64,000 bases of DNA from Micrococcus sp023147585 (GTDB taxonomy: Bacteria; Actinomycetota; Actinomycetes; Actinomycetales; Micrococcaceae). The stretch is taken from NCBI RefSeq assembly GCF_044872765.1, contig NZ_CP085253.1, forward strand, positions 620,001-684,000, read 5' to 3'. Made by a program: the position numbers and the translations under genes. Under the pieces are notes generated by a model, which made no database searches, was not told the origin of the DNA, and worked only from the letters and a program-made list of their open reading frames with translations. Below are positions 16,165 through 24,206 of this stretch, piece after piece (position 1 is the first letter of the stretch; each line of letters opens with the position of its first letter).

Positions 16165-16830
16165 TCAGCGGCGCCTGCCGCCCGTCGAGCGCTCCGCGGC
16201 GAGCCACGCCCGCTGCGCCGCCGTCATCTCCCCGGCCCGCGTCGGCAGGGGGACCCGGGCCGCGGAGTGCGATCGTCCCGCCCGCGAGGCCATGTCGGCC
16301 GTGTCCATGCCGGTCTGCCCGGCCGCGTGGCCGAGGGCGGTGCCGCGCCAGCCGTGGGCGATGGCCAGCGCGAGGGCGTCGGCGGCGTCGGCCGGCCGCG
16401 GCGGGGCGTCGAGCCGGAGGATGCGGGTGACCATCGTGGTGACCTGCTCCTTGCCCGCGTCGCCGTGGCCGGTCACCGCCGCCTTCACCTCCGAGGGGGT
16501 GTGCAGCCCCACCGGGATCCCGGCGCGCGCCGCCGCCGCGATCGCCACGCCGGCCGCCTGGGCCGTGCCGAGCACGGTGGGCGTGTTGTTGTTGGCGAAC
16601 ATGCGCTCCACGGCGGCGCGGTCGGGCCGGTGGCACGCCAGGATGCGGGTCACGGCCTCGTCGATCCGCAGCAGCCGCTGGTCGAGGGAGGTCCCGGGCG
16701 GGGTGCCCACGACCTCCACGTGCACGAGCGCGGCCCGACGACGGGCGTCCACGTCCACGACGGCGATCCCGCAGCGGGTGAGCCCGGGGTCCACCCCCAG
16801 GATCCGGACGACGTCGGCGGGCCGCGTCAC
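16165..16830 (-). CDS. ruvC: crossover junction endodeoxyribonuclease RuvC
   Basis: Dimeric resolvase that nicks Holliday junctions symmetrically, completing RuvAB. The RNase H-like fold shows the first catalytic Asp in ILGVDPGLTRCG, the Glu in AAVERMF, and the C-terminal acidic cluster DAADALALAIAHGWRG. These belong to the normal 170-residue core. This product is 221 aa because of a basic, Ala-rich tail (SHSAARVPLPTRAGEMTAAQ to the end), probably disordered. It starts at a GTG only 11 nt after the yebC stop, so it is likely cotranscribed with yebC. Confidence 0.93.
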   Translation of the reverse strand: MTRPADVVRILGVDPGLTRCGIAVVDVDARRRAALVHVEVVGTPPGTSLDQRLLRIDEAVTRILACHRPDRAAVERMFANNNTPTVLGTAQAAGVAIAAAARAGIPVGLHTPSEVKAAVTGHGDAGKEQVTTMVTRILRLDAPPRPADAADALALAIAHGWRGTALGHAAGQTGMDTADMASRAGRSHSAARVPLPTRAGEMTAAQRAWLAAERSTGGRRR

Positions 16831-16841
16831 GGCGGTGCTGC

Positions 16842-17606
16842 TCAGTCCTCGTCCAGCTGGGCGAGGATCTCGGGGGCGATGTCCACGTTCGAGTAGACGT
16901 TCTGCACGTCGTCGAGCTCCTCGAGCGCGTCCACGAGCCGCAGGAAGGTGCCGGCGCCCTTGGCGTCCTCCAGCTGCACCTTCATGGTGGGGATGAACTC
17001 GACCTCGTCGGTCTCGTACTCGACCGAGGCGGCGTCGAGCGCCTCGGCCACCGCGCGCAGGTCAGAGGGCTCGGAGACGATCTCGAAGTCCTCCCCGGCC
17101 TCCACGACCTCCTCGGCGTCCGCGCCGCCCTCGAGGATGGCCTCGAGGAGCGAGTCCTCGGTGTTGCCCTCGGCCGGCAGGCGCACGACGCCCTTGCGCG
17201 TGAAGAGGAACGAGACGGAGCCGGAGTCGGCCATCGTGCCGCCATTGCGGGTCACGGCCACGCGCACCTCGGAGGCGGCGCGGTTCTTGTTGTCCGTGAG
17301 GCACTCCACGAGCAGGGCGGAGCCCTGGGGGCCGCGCACCTCGTACATGATCTCGACGTAGTCGATGACCTCGCCGGTCAGGCCCGCGCCGCGCTTGATG
17401 GCGCGGTCGATGTTGTCGTTGGGGACCGAGTTCTTCTTGGCCTTGCTGACGGCCAGGTCCAGGGCCGGGTTGCCGGACATGTCCGCGCCGCCGGCGCGGG
17501 CGGCGACCTCGATGCCCTTGATGTACTTGGCGAAGGCCTTGGCGCGACGCTGGTCGATCACGGCCTTCTTGTGCTTGGTGGTGGCCCACTTGGAATGTCC
17601 GGACAT
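16842..17606 (-). CDS. YebC/PmpR family translation/transcription factor
   Basis: The 254-residue protein has the full YebC signature: MSGHSKWATTKHKKAVIDQRRAKAFAK at the N-terminus, NPALDLAVSKAKKNSVPNDNIDRAIKRG, then YEVRGPQGSALLVECLTDNKNRAASEVR. The family was annotated as a DNA-binding regulator (of recF or quorum genes); more recent work links members to relief of ribosome stalling at proline-rich stretches. It sits just upstream of ruvC, a linkage kept in many bacteria. AGGAGG is well placed before the ATG, and TAGACT at 17644-17649 is the probable promoter for the yebC-ruv unit. Confidence 0.93.
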   Translation of the reverse strand: MSGHSKWATTKHKKAVIDQRRAKAFAKYIKGIEVAARAGGADMSGNPALDLAVSKAKKNSVPNDNIDRAIKRGAGLTGEVIDYVEIMYEVRGPQGSALLVECLTDNKNRAASEVRVAVTRNGGTMADSGSVSFLFTRKGVVRLPAEGNTEDSLLEAILEGGADAEEVVEAGEDFEIVSEPSDLRAVAEALDAASVEYETDEVEFIPTMKVQLEDAKGAGTFLRLVDALEELDDVQNVYSNVDIAPEILAQLDED

Positions 17607-17643
17607 GCACGCCTCCTGGCTTCGACTGCTGGCTCGACGGCCC

Positions 17644-17649
17644 AGTCTA
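17644..17649 (-). promoter_or_regulatory. -10 box for yebC-ruvC
   Basis: Minus-strand TAGACT, predicting a leader of about 30 nt with AGGAGG before the yebC ATG. Confidence 0.5.
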
Positions 17650-17687
17650 GCCAGCGGGCCCGCACCCGCCGACGTCGGCCGCCGTCG

Positions 17688-17693
17688 TAGGGT
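17688..17693 (+). promoter_or_regulatory. -10 box, leaderless M3 peptidase mRNA
   Basis: TAGGGT followed by 6 nt and the ATG at 17700. No Shine-Dalgarno exists, so transcription should start at or beside the start codon. Confidence 0.5.
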
Positions 17694-17699
17694 GCCCGT

Positions 17700-19784
17700 A
17701 TGACCTCCCCCACCGACGCCCTCCCCGAGGGCCACCCCCTGCTGAGCCCCTCGGCCCTCCCCCACGAGCTGCCCGACTTCGCCGCGTGCTCCGACGCCGA
17801 TCTCGCCGCCGGCATCCGCCAGGGCATGGCGGAGCAGCGCGCCGAGGTGGAGGCGATCCTCTCCTCCCCCGATGCCCCGACCTTCGAGAACACCGTGCGG
17901 GCGCTCGAGCTCTCCGGGGCCCTGCTGCGCCGCGTCGCCGCCGTGTTCTTCACGCTCGTCAGCGCGGACGGCACAGAGGCCCGCCAGGCCCTGGCCCAGG
18001 AGCTCTCCCCCGAGCTCGCCGCGCACGAGGACGCCCTGCTGCTGGATCCGCGGCTGGCCGAGCGGGTCGCCGCGATCGACGCCGGCTCCCTCTCGGGCGA
18101 GGACGCCCGCCTGCTCGAGGTGCTCCGCCAGCGGCTCGACGTCGCCGGCGCCCACCTGGGCGGCGCGGAGCGGGAGGAGCTGCAGCGCATCAACGGCGAG
18201 CTCGCCTCCACGTCCTCCGCCTTCACGCGCCGCCTCGTCGCGGACACCGCCGCCCGTGCCGTGCTCGTCACGGACCGCGAGCGCCTCGCGGGCCTCGGCC
18301 AGGACGACGTCGACGCCGCCGCGGCCGCCGCGGTGGAGGCCGGGCACCGCGCGGCGGACGCCCCCGCGGGCGAGGGCCCGTGGCTGCTGACCCTCTCCCT
18401 GTTCACCTCCCAGCCCTGGCTGGCGGACCTCGAGGACGAGGCGCTGCGCCGGGAGGTGTTCGAGGCCTCTGTGGGCCGCGGCGCGTCGGGGGAGAACGAG
18501 ACCCTGACGCTGGCGATGGAGATCGTGCGGCTGCGGCTGCGCAAGGCCCGCCTGCTGGGCGCCTCGTGCTGGGCGGAGCAGGCCCTCAAGGACCGCTCGG
18601 CGCCGTCCGTGGCTGCGGTGGAGGAGCTGCTCTCCGCCATGGCTCCGCGGGCCATGGCCAACGCCCGCCGGGACGCCGCCGTCGTCGCGGGCACGGGTGA
18701 CGGCGCGGCCGAGGTGGCCCCGTGGAACTGGCCGCACCTGTCCGCGCGGCACGCGCGGGAGGCGTTCGCGGTGGACACCGCGGCCCTGCGCCCGTACTTC
18801 GAGCTGGACCGCGTGCTCACGCAGGGCGTGTTCGCCGCGGCGGGGGCGCTGTACGGGCTCACGTTCACCGAGCGCCCGGAGCTGGCGCGGCACCTGTACC
18901 GCCCCGGCATGCGGGTCTGGGAGGTCGCCCGCGAGGGCGGCGAGTCCGTCGGCCTGTTCGTGGGCGACTTCTTCGCCCGGGCCACGAAGTCGGGCGGCGC
19001 GTGGATGCACACGGTGCGGGACAAGTCCGAGGCCCTCGGCGAGAAGCCGGTGGTGTTCACCACCATGAATGTGCCCGCCCCGGCGGAGGGCCGCCCGGCG
19101 CTGCTGACCCTGGACGAGACCACCACCCTGTTCCACGAGTTCGGCCACGCCCTGCACGGCCTGCTGGCTGAGGGCGAGTACCCCTCGCTGACCGGCACGG
19201 CCGTGCCGCGGGACGTCGTGGAGTTCCCGAGCCAGGTGAACGAGATGTGGATCCGCGAGCCGCAGATCCTGGCCGCGTACGCGCGCCACGTGGAGACCGG
19301 CGAGGAGCTGCCCGCCGGCACCCTGGAGAAGCTCGAGGCCGCGGACCTGTGGGGCGAGGGCTACCGCACGGTGGAGTACCTGGGCGCCACGCTGATCGAC
19401 TGGGCGTGGCACACCCTCACGGAGGAGACCGTGGACGCGGCCACCGCGGATCCGGCGGCGTTCGAGCGCAGGGTCCTCACGGAGGCGGGCATCGACCCGG
19501 ACCTCGTGCCCCCGCGCTACGGCACCGGCTACTTCAAGCACATCTTCGGCTCGGGCTACGCGGCGGGGTACTACTCGTACGTGTGGGCCGAGGTGCTGGA
19601 CGCGGACGCCGTGGAGTGGTTCCGGGAGAACGGCGGCCTCACGCGGGAGAACGGCGAGCGCTTCGCAGCGGAGCTGCTCGCGCGCGGCAACACGCGGGAC
19701 CTGCTCGAGTCCTACCGCGCCTTCCGCGGGCGGGACGCGGAGCTGGAACCGCTGCTGCGGCGCCGGGGGCTCACCGAGGGCTGA
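17700..19784 (+). CDS. M3 family zinc metallopeptidase (oligopeptidase A/Dcp-like)
   Basis: Cytosolic thimet-oligopeptidase-type enzyme that trims short peptides, including cleaved signal peptides and proteasome or Clp products. At 694 residues it has the normal length. The N-terminal helical part (SSPDAPTFENTVRALELSG) is typical of Dcp/OpdA. The zinc site is HEFGHALH with His479, Glu480 and His483; a third ligand is expected in VVEFPSQVNEMW about 27 residues on. The substrate loop GTGYFKHIFGSGYAAGYYSYVWAEVLD is also conserved. There is no signal peptide. The gene diverges from yebC and appears leaderless. Confidence 0.92.
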   Translation: MTSPTDALPEGHPLLSPSALPHELPDFAACSDADLAAGIRQGMAEQRAEVEAILSSPDAPTFENTVRALELSGALLRRVAAVFFTLVSADGTEARQALAQELSPELAAHEDALLLDPRLAERVAAIDAGSLSGEDARLLEVLRQRLDVAGAHLGGAEREELQRINGELASTSSAFTRRLVADTAARAVLVTDRERLAGLGQDDVDAAAAAAVEAGHRAADAPAGEGPWLLTLSLFTSQPWLADLEDEALRREVFEASVGRGASGENETLTLAMEIVRLRLRKARLLGASCWAEQALKDRSAPSVAAVEELLSAMAPRAMANARRDAAVVAGTGDGAAEVAPWNWPHLSARHAREAFAVDTAALRPYFELDRVLTQGVFAAAGALYGLTFTERPELARHLYRPGMRVWEVAREGGESVGLFVGDFFARATKSGGAWMHTVRDKSEALGEKPVVFTTMNVPAPAEGRPALLTLDETTTLFHEFGHALHGLLAEGEYPSLTGTAVPRDVVEFPSQVNEMWIREPQILAAYARHVETGEELPAGTLEKLEAADLWGEGYRTVEYLGATLIDWAWHTLTEETVDAATADPAAFERRVLTEAGIDPDLVPPRYGTGYFKHIFGSGYAAGYYSYVWAEVLDADAVEWFRENGGLTRENGERFAAELLARGNTRDLLESYRAFRGRDAELEPLLRRRGLTEG

Positions 19785-19819
19785 GCGCGACTCCGTGACC
19801 GGGGACGAGCAGTCATGAG

Positions 19820-19862
19820 GATGGCCGGAACCGGCCCGGTTCCGGCCCGGTCTCCGGCCATC
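19820..19862. terminator. nested hairpins after the M3 peptidase
   Basis: GATGGCCGG (19820-19828) pairs with CCGGCCATC (19854-19862). Inside lies the near-perfect dyad GGAACCGG-C-CCGGTTCC (19827-19843), so two alternative folds compete. It lies 36 nt after the M3 stop and 60 nt before the end of the convergent hypothetical gene, and may serve both. Confidence 0.5.
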
Positions 19863-19922
19863 TGCAGGACACCTCCGCCGTGACACGAACGCAGGTGGAG
19901 GGTGTCGCCTGGCGGGCCGGTC

Positions 19923-20192
19923 TCACCGGTAGGGCGCACACTCCCGGACATCGGCACGGCTCCTCCATCCTGGACGCGGAACCAGCCCGCCGTCGGGCAG
20001 CGACCACCCGCGGGACATGACAGTCGATCCGTCACGCAGTGTCAGCGTGGTCTCCGACCGCCCGGGCGCCTCCCTGATCCGCACCCGGCCGTCGACGACG
20101 GCGTCGATCACCTGCCGTGCGAAGTCCAGGTCGTCGTCGTCCACGCCGATCTCGAAGCGTGCACACCCGTCCACGGAGATCGTCAGTCCCAT
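19923..20192 (-). CDS. hypothetical protein, 3' part of the split gene
   Basis: If the reading frame really is broken, this 89-residue piece could still be translated from the ATG at 20192, with GGGGG about 8 nt upstream. It starts MGLTISVDGCARFEIGVDDDDLDFARQVIDAV and contains TTLTLRDGSTVMSRGWSLPDGG. The acidic DDDD run and alternating strands suggest a small alpha/beta domain. No signal peptide or membrane segment. I do not recognise it. A neighbouring 5' piece (20032-20424) overlaps it by 161 nt in another frame. Confidence 0.45.
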   Translation of the reverse strand: MGLTISVDGCARFEIGVDDDDLDFARQVIDAVVDGRVRIREAPGRSETTLTLRDGSTVMSRGWSLPDGGLVPRPGWRSRADVRECAPYR

Positions 20193-20424
20193 CACAGCGG
20201 CCCCCCGGCTCGGCGAGGTCACCGCAGACCTGCATCTCCGCCGCGTCCCTCCGGTGGGGCACAAGGTCCAGCACGATCATGTCCGCGCCGGCGAGTTCAG
20301 CGAGTGAGATCCGCGCCGACCCACGACACACCTCCCGAGCGTGGCCGTACAGCTCCTCCGTCCCCCCTCGTGACACCTCGAGCGGGACCTCGACTCGCTC
20401 CCGGCGCCTCCACCACGACGTCAT
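19923..20424 (-). pseudogene. hypothetical gene split by an apparent 1-nt frameshift
   Basis: The upstream hydrolase ends in ATGA (20421-20424), whose ATG opens a frame starting MTSWWRRRERVEVPLEV. That frame looks coding as far as CGDLAEPGG (about 20205). It then turns into an Arg/Gly-rich shadow that runs on to 20032. Downstream coding character moves to another frame (MGLTISVDGCARFEIG..., stop at 19923). The switch coincides with six G on the minus strand (C6 at 20201-20206). Removing one G joins them as DLAEPGAAVMGLTISVDG, a 166-residue protein. No family is recognised. Codons such as TCA, CGA, TGT and GCA are more frequent than in neighbours. It may be a real mutation, a phase-variable tract or a sequencing error. 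Confidence 0.55.
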
Positions 20425-21764
20425 ACGCGGCGGGTGCCGGGCCGGCTCGCGCCGAGCACCGCGCGCAGCCAGCCGCGCACGGTGGTGTCCCACTTCTTGG
20501 GGTCCACGTTCTGCTCGCGCGTGTGGCGGGCGCGCTGGAACCGCACGAACCGCACGAGCTCGGGGTTGCGCTCGGCCAGGTCCATGGACGGGCCCACGGG
20601 CACGTACTCGTCGTCCTCGGAGTGCAGGATCAAGGTGGGCACCCGCACCTGCTCGGCGCGGGTCACCCAGTCCATCGCCTTCAGGTCCACGGGGGCCGCG
20701 AGGCCGGTGACGAACCGGCCGGCCCGATTGGAGAGCAGCCACTGGCCCAGCAGGCCGATCGCCTCCGGGATGCGGTTGAGCTTGGCCTGGTGCTCGAGCA
20801 CGTCCATCCAGTCGACCACCGGGCCGGTGAGCACCACGGCCCGCACATGAGGGGCCAGCGCGGAGCGGTCCACACACTGCAGCGCCACCGCCCCGCCCAT
20901 CGACCAGCCGAACAGCACGACGTCCTCGGCCCCCTGCTCCATCGCGTACCGGATGGCGGCCTCCACGTCCTCCCACTCCGTGGTGCCGAGCCCGTAGCGC
21001 GCGTCCGGGGCGTCGGGGGCGTCGCCGTCGTTGCGGTAGGAGATCAGCAGGGATGTCATGCCGAGTCGCTGCGCCGTGGGCACCGCGCGGATGCCCTCGT
21101 TGCGGCGGGCGCCCCGGCCGTGCACCATCACGGCCCACAGCCCCTCGCCGGACCGGGCGTCCTGATCCGCCTCCGGGTCCACGCGCCAGGCCGGGGCGCA
21201 GCCGTTCGGCACGGGGACGAGCACCTCTGCGGCCTCGAGTCCGGCGTCGGCCGGGGTGGGGTACACGAACGCGGTGAAGCGCCCCTTCACGGCGGCCGGC
21301 AGCTCGCCGGCGTAGACCTCCTCCACGACGCGCTGTACCGTGCCGTCGCGCGGGTCGAACGAGGTGATGGCACCGATCCGCGCGCAGCCGGCGCCGCCGT
21401 CGAAGGTCAGCGAGTAGGTGCCGGGGACGGTGGTGTACTCGTCGGCCGGCAGGATGACCTCGGGCCCGTCCTCCCCGTCCACGACGGCCAGGATCGCCGT
21501 CGACTCCGCGTGCTGGCGGACGGGCGTCACCACCGTGCGGGCGAAGACGCCCGCGAGCGCGGAGCTGGCCCCGGCCACGACGAACGCCCCGGAGAGGGCC
21601 ACGCTGCCCACCACCGGGGACCAGCGCGCCATGGGCGCGGCGATCGCCACGGAGCCGCGCACGGTGCCCTTCACCCCTCGGCGCACCAGGCGCTGCGCGA
21701 GGGGCACGGCTCCGCGAGCGCGGGACCGGTGGCGGCGGGGGCGACGGCGGCAGGAGGAGGCCAT
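20421..21764 (-). CDS. alpha/beta hydrolase, membrane-anchored
   Basis: A 447-residue protein with a basic N-terminus (CRRRPRRHRSRARG), one transmembrane segment at about residues 48-72 (WSPVVGSVALSGAFVVAG), an extracytoplasmic beta-rich linker and a C-terminal alpha/beta-hydrolase domain. The nucleophile elbow is LFGWSMGGAVAL (Ser288); the acid is in LILHSEDDEYVPVG, and the His is probably in RARHTREQN. HGRGARRNEG supplies the oxyanion region. Substrate unknown; peptidase S9/S15-like hydrolases and esterases share this plan. GAGAAT lies 6 nt before the ATG with no Shine-Dalgarno, suggesting a leaderless mRNA. Its stop overlaps the next start (ATGA). Confidence 0.82.
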   Translation of the reverse strand: MASSCRRRPRRHRSRARGAVPLAQRLVRRGVKGTVRGSVAIAAPMARWSPVVGSVALSGAFVVAGASSALAGVFARTVVTPVRQHAESTAILAVVDGEDGPEVILPADEYTTVPGTYSLTFDGGAGCARIGAITSFDPRDGTVQRVVEEVYAGELPAAVKGRFTAFVYPTPADAGLEAAEVLVPVPNGCAPAWRVDPEADQDARSGEGLWAVMVHGRGARRNEGIRAVPTAQRLGMTSLLISYRNDGDAPDAPDARYGLGTTEWEDVEAAIRYAMEQGAEDVVLFGWSMGGAVALQCVDRSALAPHVRAVVLTGPVVDWMDVLEHQAKLNRIPEAIGLLGQWLLSNRAGRFVTGLAAPVDLKAMDWVTRAEQVRVPTLILHSEDDEYVPVGPSMDLAERNPELVRFVRFQRARHTREQNVDPKKWDTTVRGWLRAVLGASRPGTRRV

Positions 21765-21872
21765 GAGTGCATTCTCGACCACGCACGCGCGGGCGGGCCA
21801 ATCCGCACCGACCGCGCCGATCCGGCCGGCCCGGCGGGGAACAGGGCGAGCGGCGCGGGCGTTGTGCGGACC

Positions 21873-22388
21873 ATGAGCACCCACGAGACCGCATCCCCGG
21901 ACACCCCTCCGCACGCCGCCCCCCACGCCGCCCCGCCCGCGACGCCGCACACCGCGGCCCTCACCGAGGAGGAGTGGGCGCGCCGCCTCACCCCGGAGGA
22001 GTTCCAGGTCCTGCGCCGCGCCGGCACGGAGCGCCCCTACACGGGCGAGTACTGGGACTCCCACGTGCAGGGCGTGTACGCGTGCCGCGCGTGCGGGGCG
22101 GAGCTGTTCCGCTCGGACGAGAAGTTCGACTCCCACTGCGGCTGGCCCTCCTTCTTCGCACCCCTGGCCGAGGACCGCGTGGAGTACATCAAGGACGAGA
22201 CCCTCGGCATGCAGCGGATCGAGGTGCGCTGCGCCGGGTGCGGCTCCCACATGGGCCACGTGTTCCAGGGCGAGGGCTACGGCACGCCCACGGACCTGCG
22301 CTACTGCATCAACTCGATCTCGCTGCGCCTCAGCCCGTCCGACGTGCCCTCCGCCGACGCGTCCGACACGCCGGGCGGCGCGGCGTGA
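21873..22388 (+). CDS. msrB: peptide-methionine (R)-S-oxide reductase
   Basis: Repairs methionine-R-sulfoxide in oxidised proteins. The product is 171 aa: a 30-residue Ala/Pro/His-rich leader, then the MsrB domain. Two CxxC pairs (CRACGAELF and RCAGCGSHMGHVF) bind the structural zinc, GWPSFFAPL is conserved, and the catalytic Cys is in LRYCINSISLRL. No signal peptide, so it is cytosolic. It diverges from the hydrolase. Its stop overlaps the next gene's GTG by 4 nt (GTGA), linking repair to the aldolase gene. Confidence 0.94.
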   Translation: MSTHETASPDTPPHAAPHAAPPATPHTAALTEEEWARRLTPEEFQVLRRAGTERPYTGEYWDSHVQGVYACRACGAELFRSDEKFDSHCGWPSFFAPLAEDRVEYIKDETLGMQRIEVRCAGCGSHMGHVFQGEGYGTPTDLRYCINSISLRLSPSDVPSADASDTPGGAA

Positions 22389-23524
22389 GTGCCCCGGGGG
22401 CGCCGACGTCGCCCGCCGACCTGCGCGCCTTCGCCTCCGACAACTACGCGGGCGTCCATCCGGACGTGTGGGCCGCCATGCTGGACGCGGACGCGGGCCA
22501 CGCGCGGGCCTACGGCGAGGACCCCGTGACGGCGGCGCTGCAGGAGCGCGTCCGCGCGACCTTCGGCGAGCGGGCCTTCGCCCTGCCGGTGTTCAACGGC
22601 ACGGGCGCGAACGTCGTCGCACTGCGGGCCCTGACGCCCCCGTGGGGAGCGGTGGTGTGCGCCGGCCACGCGCACATCGCCACGGACGAGGGCGGCGCCC
22701 CCGTGCAGGTCGGCGGGCTCTCCCTGCTCCCGGTCCCCACGGGCGACGACGGCAAGCTCACTCCCGCGCTCCTCACGCCCGTGCTGGGCTCCTTCGGATT
22801 CGTCCACGCGGTGCAGCCGGCCGTGGTGGAGATCGCCCAGGCCACCGAGGTCGGCACCGTGTACACGGCGCAGGAGGTGCGGGCGCTCGCCGACGCCGCC
22901 CACGCCGCCGGGCTGAGCGTCTACATGGACGGCGCCCGCCTGTGCAACGCGGCCGCCGCCCTGGGCGTGCCCCTGCGGGAGTTCACCACCGACGCCGGCG
23001 TGGACGCGGTCTCCTTCGGCGGCACGAAGAACGGTGCGCTGGGCGCGGAGGCCGTGGTCGTGCTGAACCCGGAGGCCGTGTCCACCGCGGCCATGGTCAC
23101 CGACCGCGACGTGCCGGGCCGCGAGCGCGACGCGGACTCCGCGGCGCAGATGTCCCTGGGGTACCTGCGCAAGTCCTCGATGCAGCTGGCCTCGAAGCAG
23201 CGCTACCTCTCCGCGCAGCTGCTGGCCCTGCTCACCGACGACCTCGGCGTGCGCCTGGCGGACCACGCCAACGCCATGGCCCGCCTGCTGGCCGAGCGCG
23301 TGTCCGCGCTCGAGGGGGTGGAGCTCTCCCGTCAGCCCGAGGCCAACGCGGTGTTCGCCGTCCTGGACCCGGCCGCCGCCGACGCGGTGCGCGCCCGCTA
23401 CCCGTTCTACGACTGGAACCCCGCCACCGGCGAGGTGCGCTGGATGACCTCGTGGGACACCTCCCGGGAGGACGTCGCCGGGTTCACGGACGCGCTCGGC
23501 CAGGCCCTGGCGGCCCGGCGCTGA
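22385..23524 (+). CDS. threonine aldolase-type PLP lyase
   Basis: A 379-residue fold-type I PLP enzyme of the beta-eliminating lyase family. The segment FASDNYAGVHPDVWAAM, the glycine-rich PVFNGTGANVVAL, the PLP-pairing Asp in VYMDGARLCNA and the Schiff-base Lys in VSFGGTKNGALGAE all match low-specificity L-threonine aldolases, which split L-threonine or L-allo-threonine to glycine and acetaldehyde. Substrate stereochemistry cannot be read from sequence. The GTG start overlaps the msrB stop by 4 nt, so translation should be coupled. Confidence 0.87.
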   Translation: MSAPGAPTSPADLRAFASDNYAGVHPDVWAAMLDADAGHARAYGEDPVTAALQERVRATFGERAFALPVFNGTGANVVALRALTPPWGAVVCAGHAHIATDEGGAPVQVGGLSLLPVPTGDDGKLTPALLTPVLGSFGFVHAVQPAVVEIAQATEVGTVYTAQEVRALADAAHAAGLSVYMDGARLCNAAAALGVPLREFTTDAGVDAVSFGGTKNGALGAEAVVVLNPEAVSTAAMVTDRDVPGRERDADSAAQMSLGYLRKSSMQLASKQRYLSAQLLALLTDDLGVRLADHANAMARLLAERVSALEGVELSRQPEANAVFAVLDPAAADAVRARYPFYDWNPATGEVRWMTSWDTSREDVAGFTDALGQALAARR

Positions 23525-23570
23525 GGGCCGCCGACGGCGCGCCCTGCGCCGCGACGCGCACCGGCCCGCC

Positions 23571-23576
23571 TACGCT
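23571..23576 (+). promoter_or_regulatory. -10 box, leaderless DUF3000 mRNA
   Basis: TACGCT followed by 7 nt and the ATG at 23584, with no ribosome site between. Confidence 0.5.
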
Positions 23577-23583
23577 GTCGGGC

Positions 23584-24183
23584 ATGACCGTCACCAGGGC
23601 GCCCCACGCCGCGCGCGCCGAGGTGCCCGCGGAGTTCCGCCGGGCGCTCGCCGAACTGCGCGACGCCCGGCCCCGCCCCCCCGTGCGCCTGCGCGAGATC
23701 CCGGCCCCGCCCGGTCTCGCCCCGCACGCCGTGGCCCTGGCCGCGGACGTGTGCGAGGACGTCACCGCGGAGGACCCGGCCGGCCCCGTGCTGGCCACGG
23801 GCCGCTTCGTGCTCCTGCACGATCCGGCCGGCTCGCCGCAGTGGCGGGGCCGGTTCCGCGCGGTCACGTACATCCGGGCGAGCCTGGAGCCCGACGTCGC
23901 CACGGACCACCTCGCCGGCGCCGTCGCCTGGACCTGGCTCGTGGAGGCCCTGGAGACCCGGCACGCCGAGCACACCGAGGCCGGAGGCGTGGCCACGCGC
24001 CAGCTCGCGGAGAGCTTCGGCACCCTGGCCGGCGAGCCGGACGTGACGGACATCGAGCTGCGTGCCTCCTGGACCCCGAGCGGGCGAGACCTCGGGGCGC
24101 ACCTGGAGGCGTGGTCGGACATGATCTGCGCCTTCGCCGGCCTGCCGCCCGAGTCCGCCGCTCTCCCCCACCCCACCCACTGA
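23584..24183 (+). CDS. DUF3000 family protein
   Basis: A 199-residue cytosolic protein with the features of the actinobacterial DUF3000 family: an N-terminal helix (VPAEFRRALAELRDARPRP), LREIPAPPGLAPHAVALAADV, GRFVLLHDPAGSPQWRGRFRAVTYIRA, and a Trp-rich end (AWTWLVEALE ... ELRASWTP). Function is unknown. It lies 23 nt upstream of an RNase D-like gene, and the same pair is conserved in other actinobacteria (Rv2680-Rv2681 in M. tuberculosis), which suggests a shared role in RNA metabolism. The mRNA looks leaderless. Confidence 0.85.
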   Translation: MTVTRAPHAARAEVPAEFRRALAELRDARPRPPVRLREIPAPPGLAPHAVALAADVCEDVTAEDPAGPVLATGRFVLLHDPAGSPQWRGRFRAVTYIRASLEPDVATDHLAGAVAWTWLVEALETRHAEHTEAGGVATRQLAESFGTLAGEPDVTDIELRASWTPSGRDLGAHLEAWSDMICAFAGLPPESAALPHPTH

Positions 24184-24206
24184 CGACCCACCAGCAGGAG
24201 CACTCC

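Noticed and set aside
20032..20200. The 3' part of the 130-codon frame opened at 20424
   Set aside because: After about 20205 its translation becomes Arg/Gly-rich shadow sequence while the other frame reads as protein; treated as the result of a frameshift.
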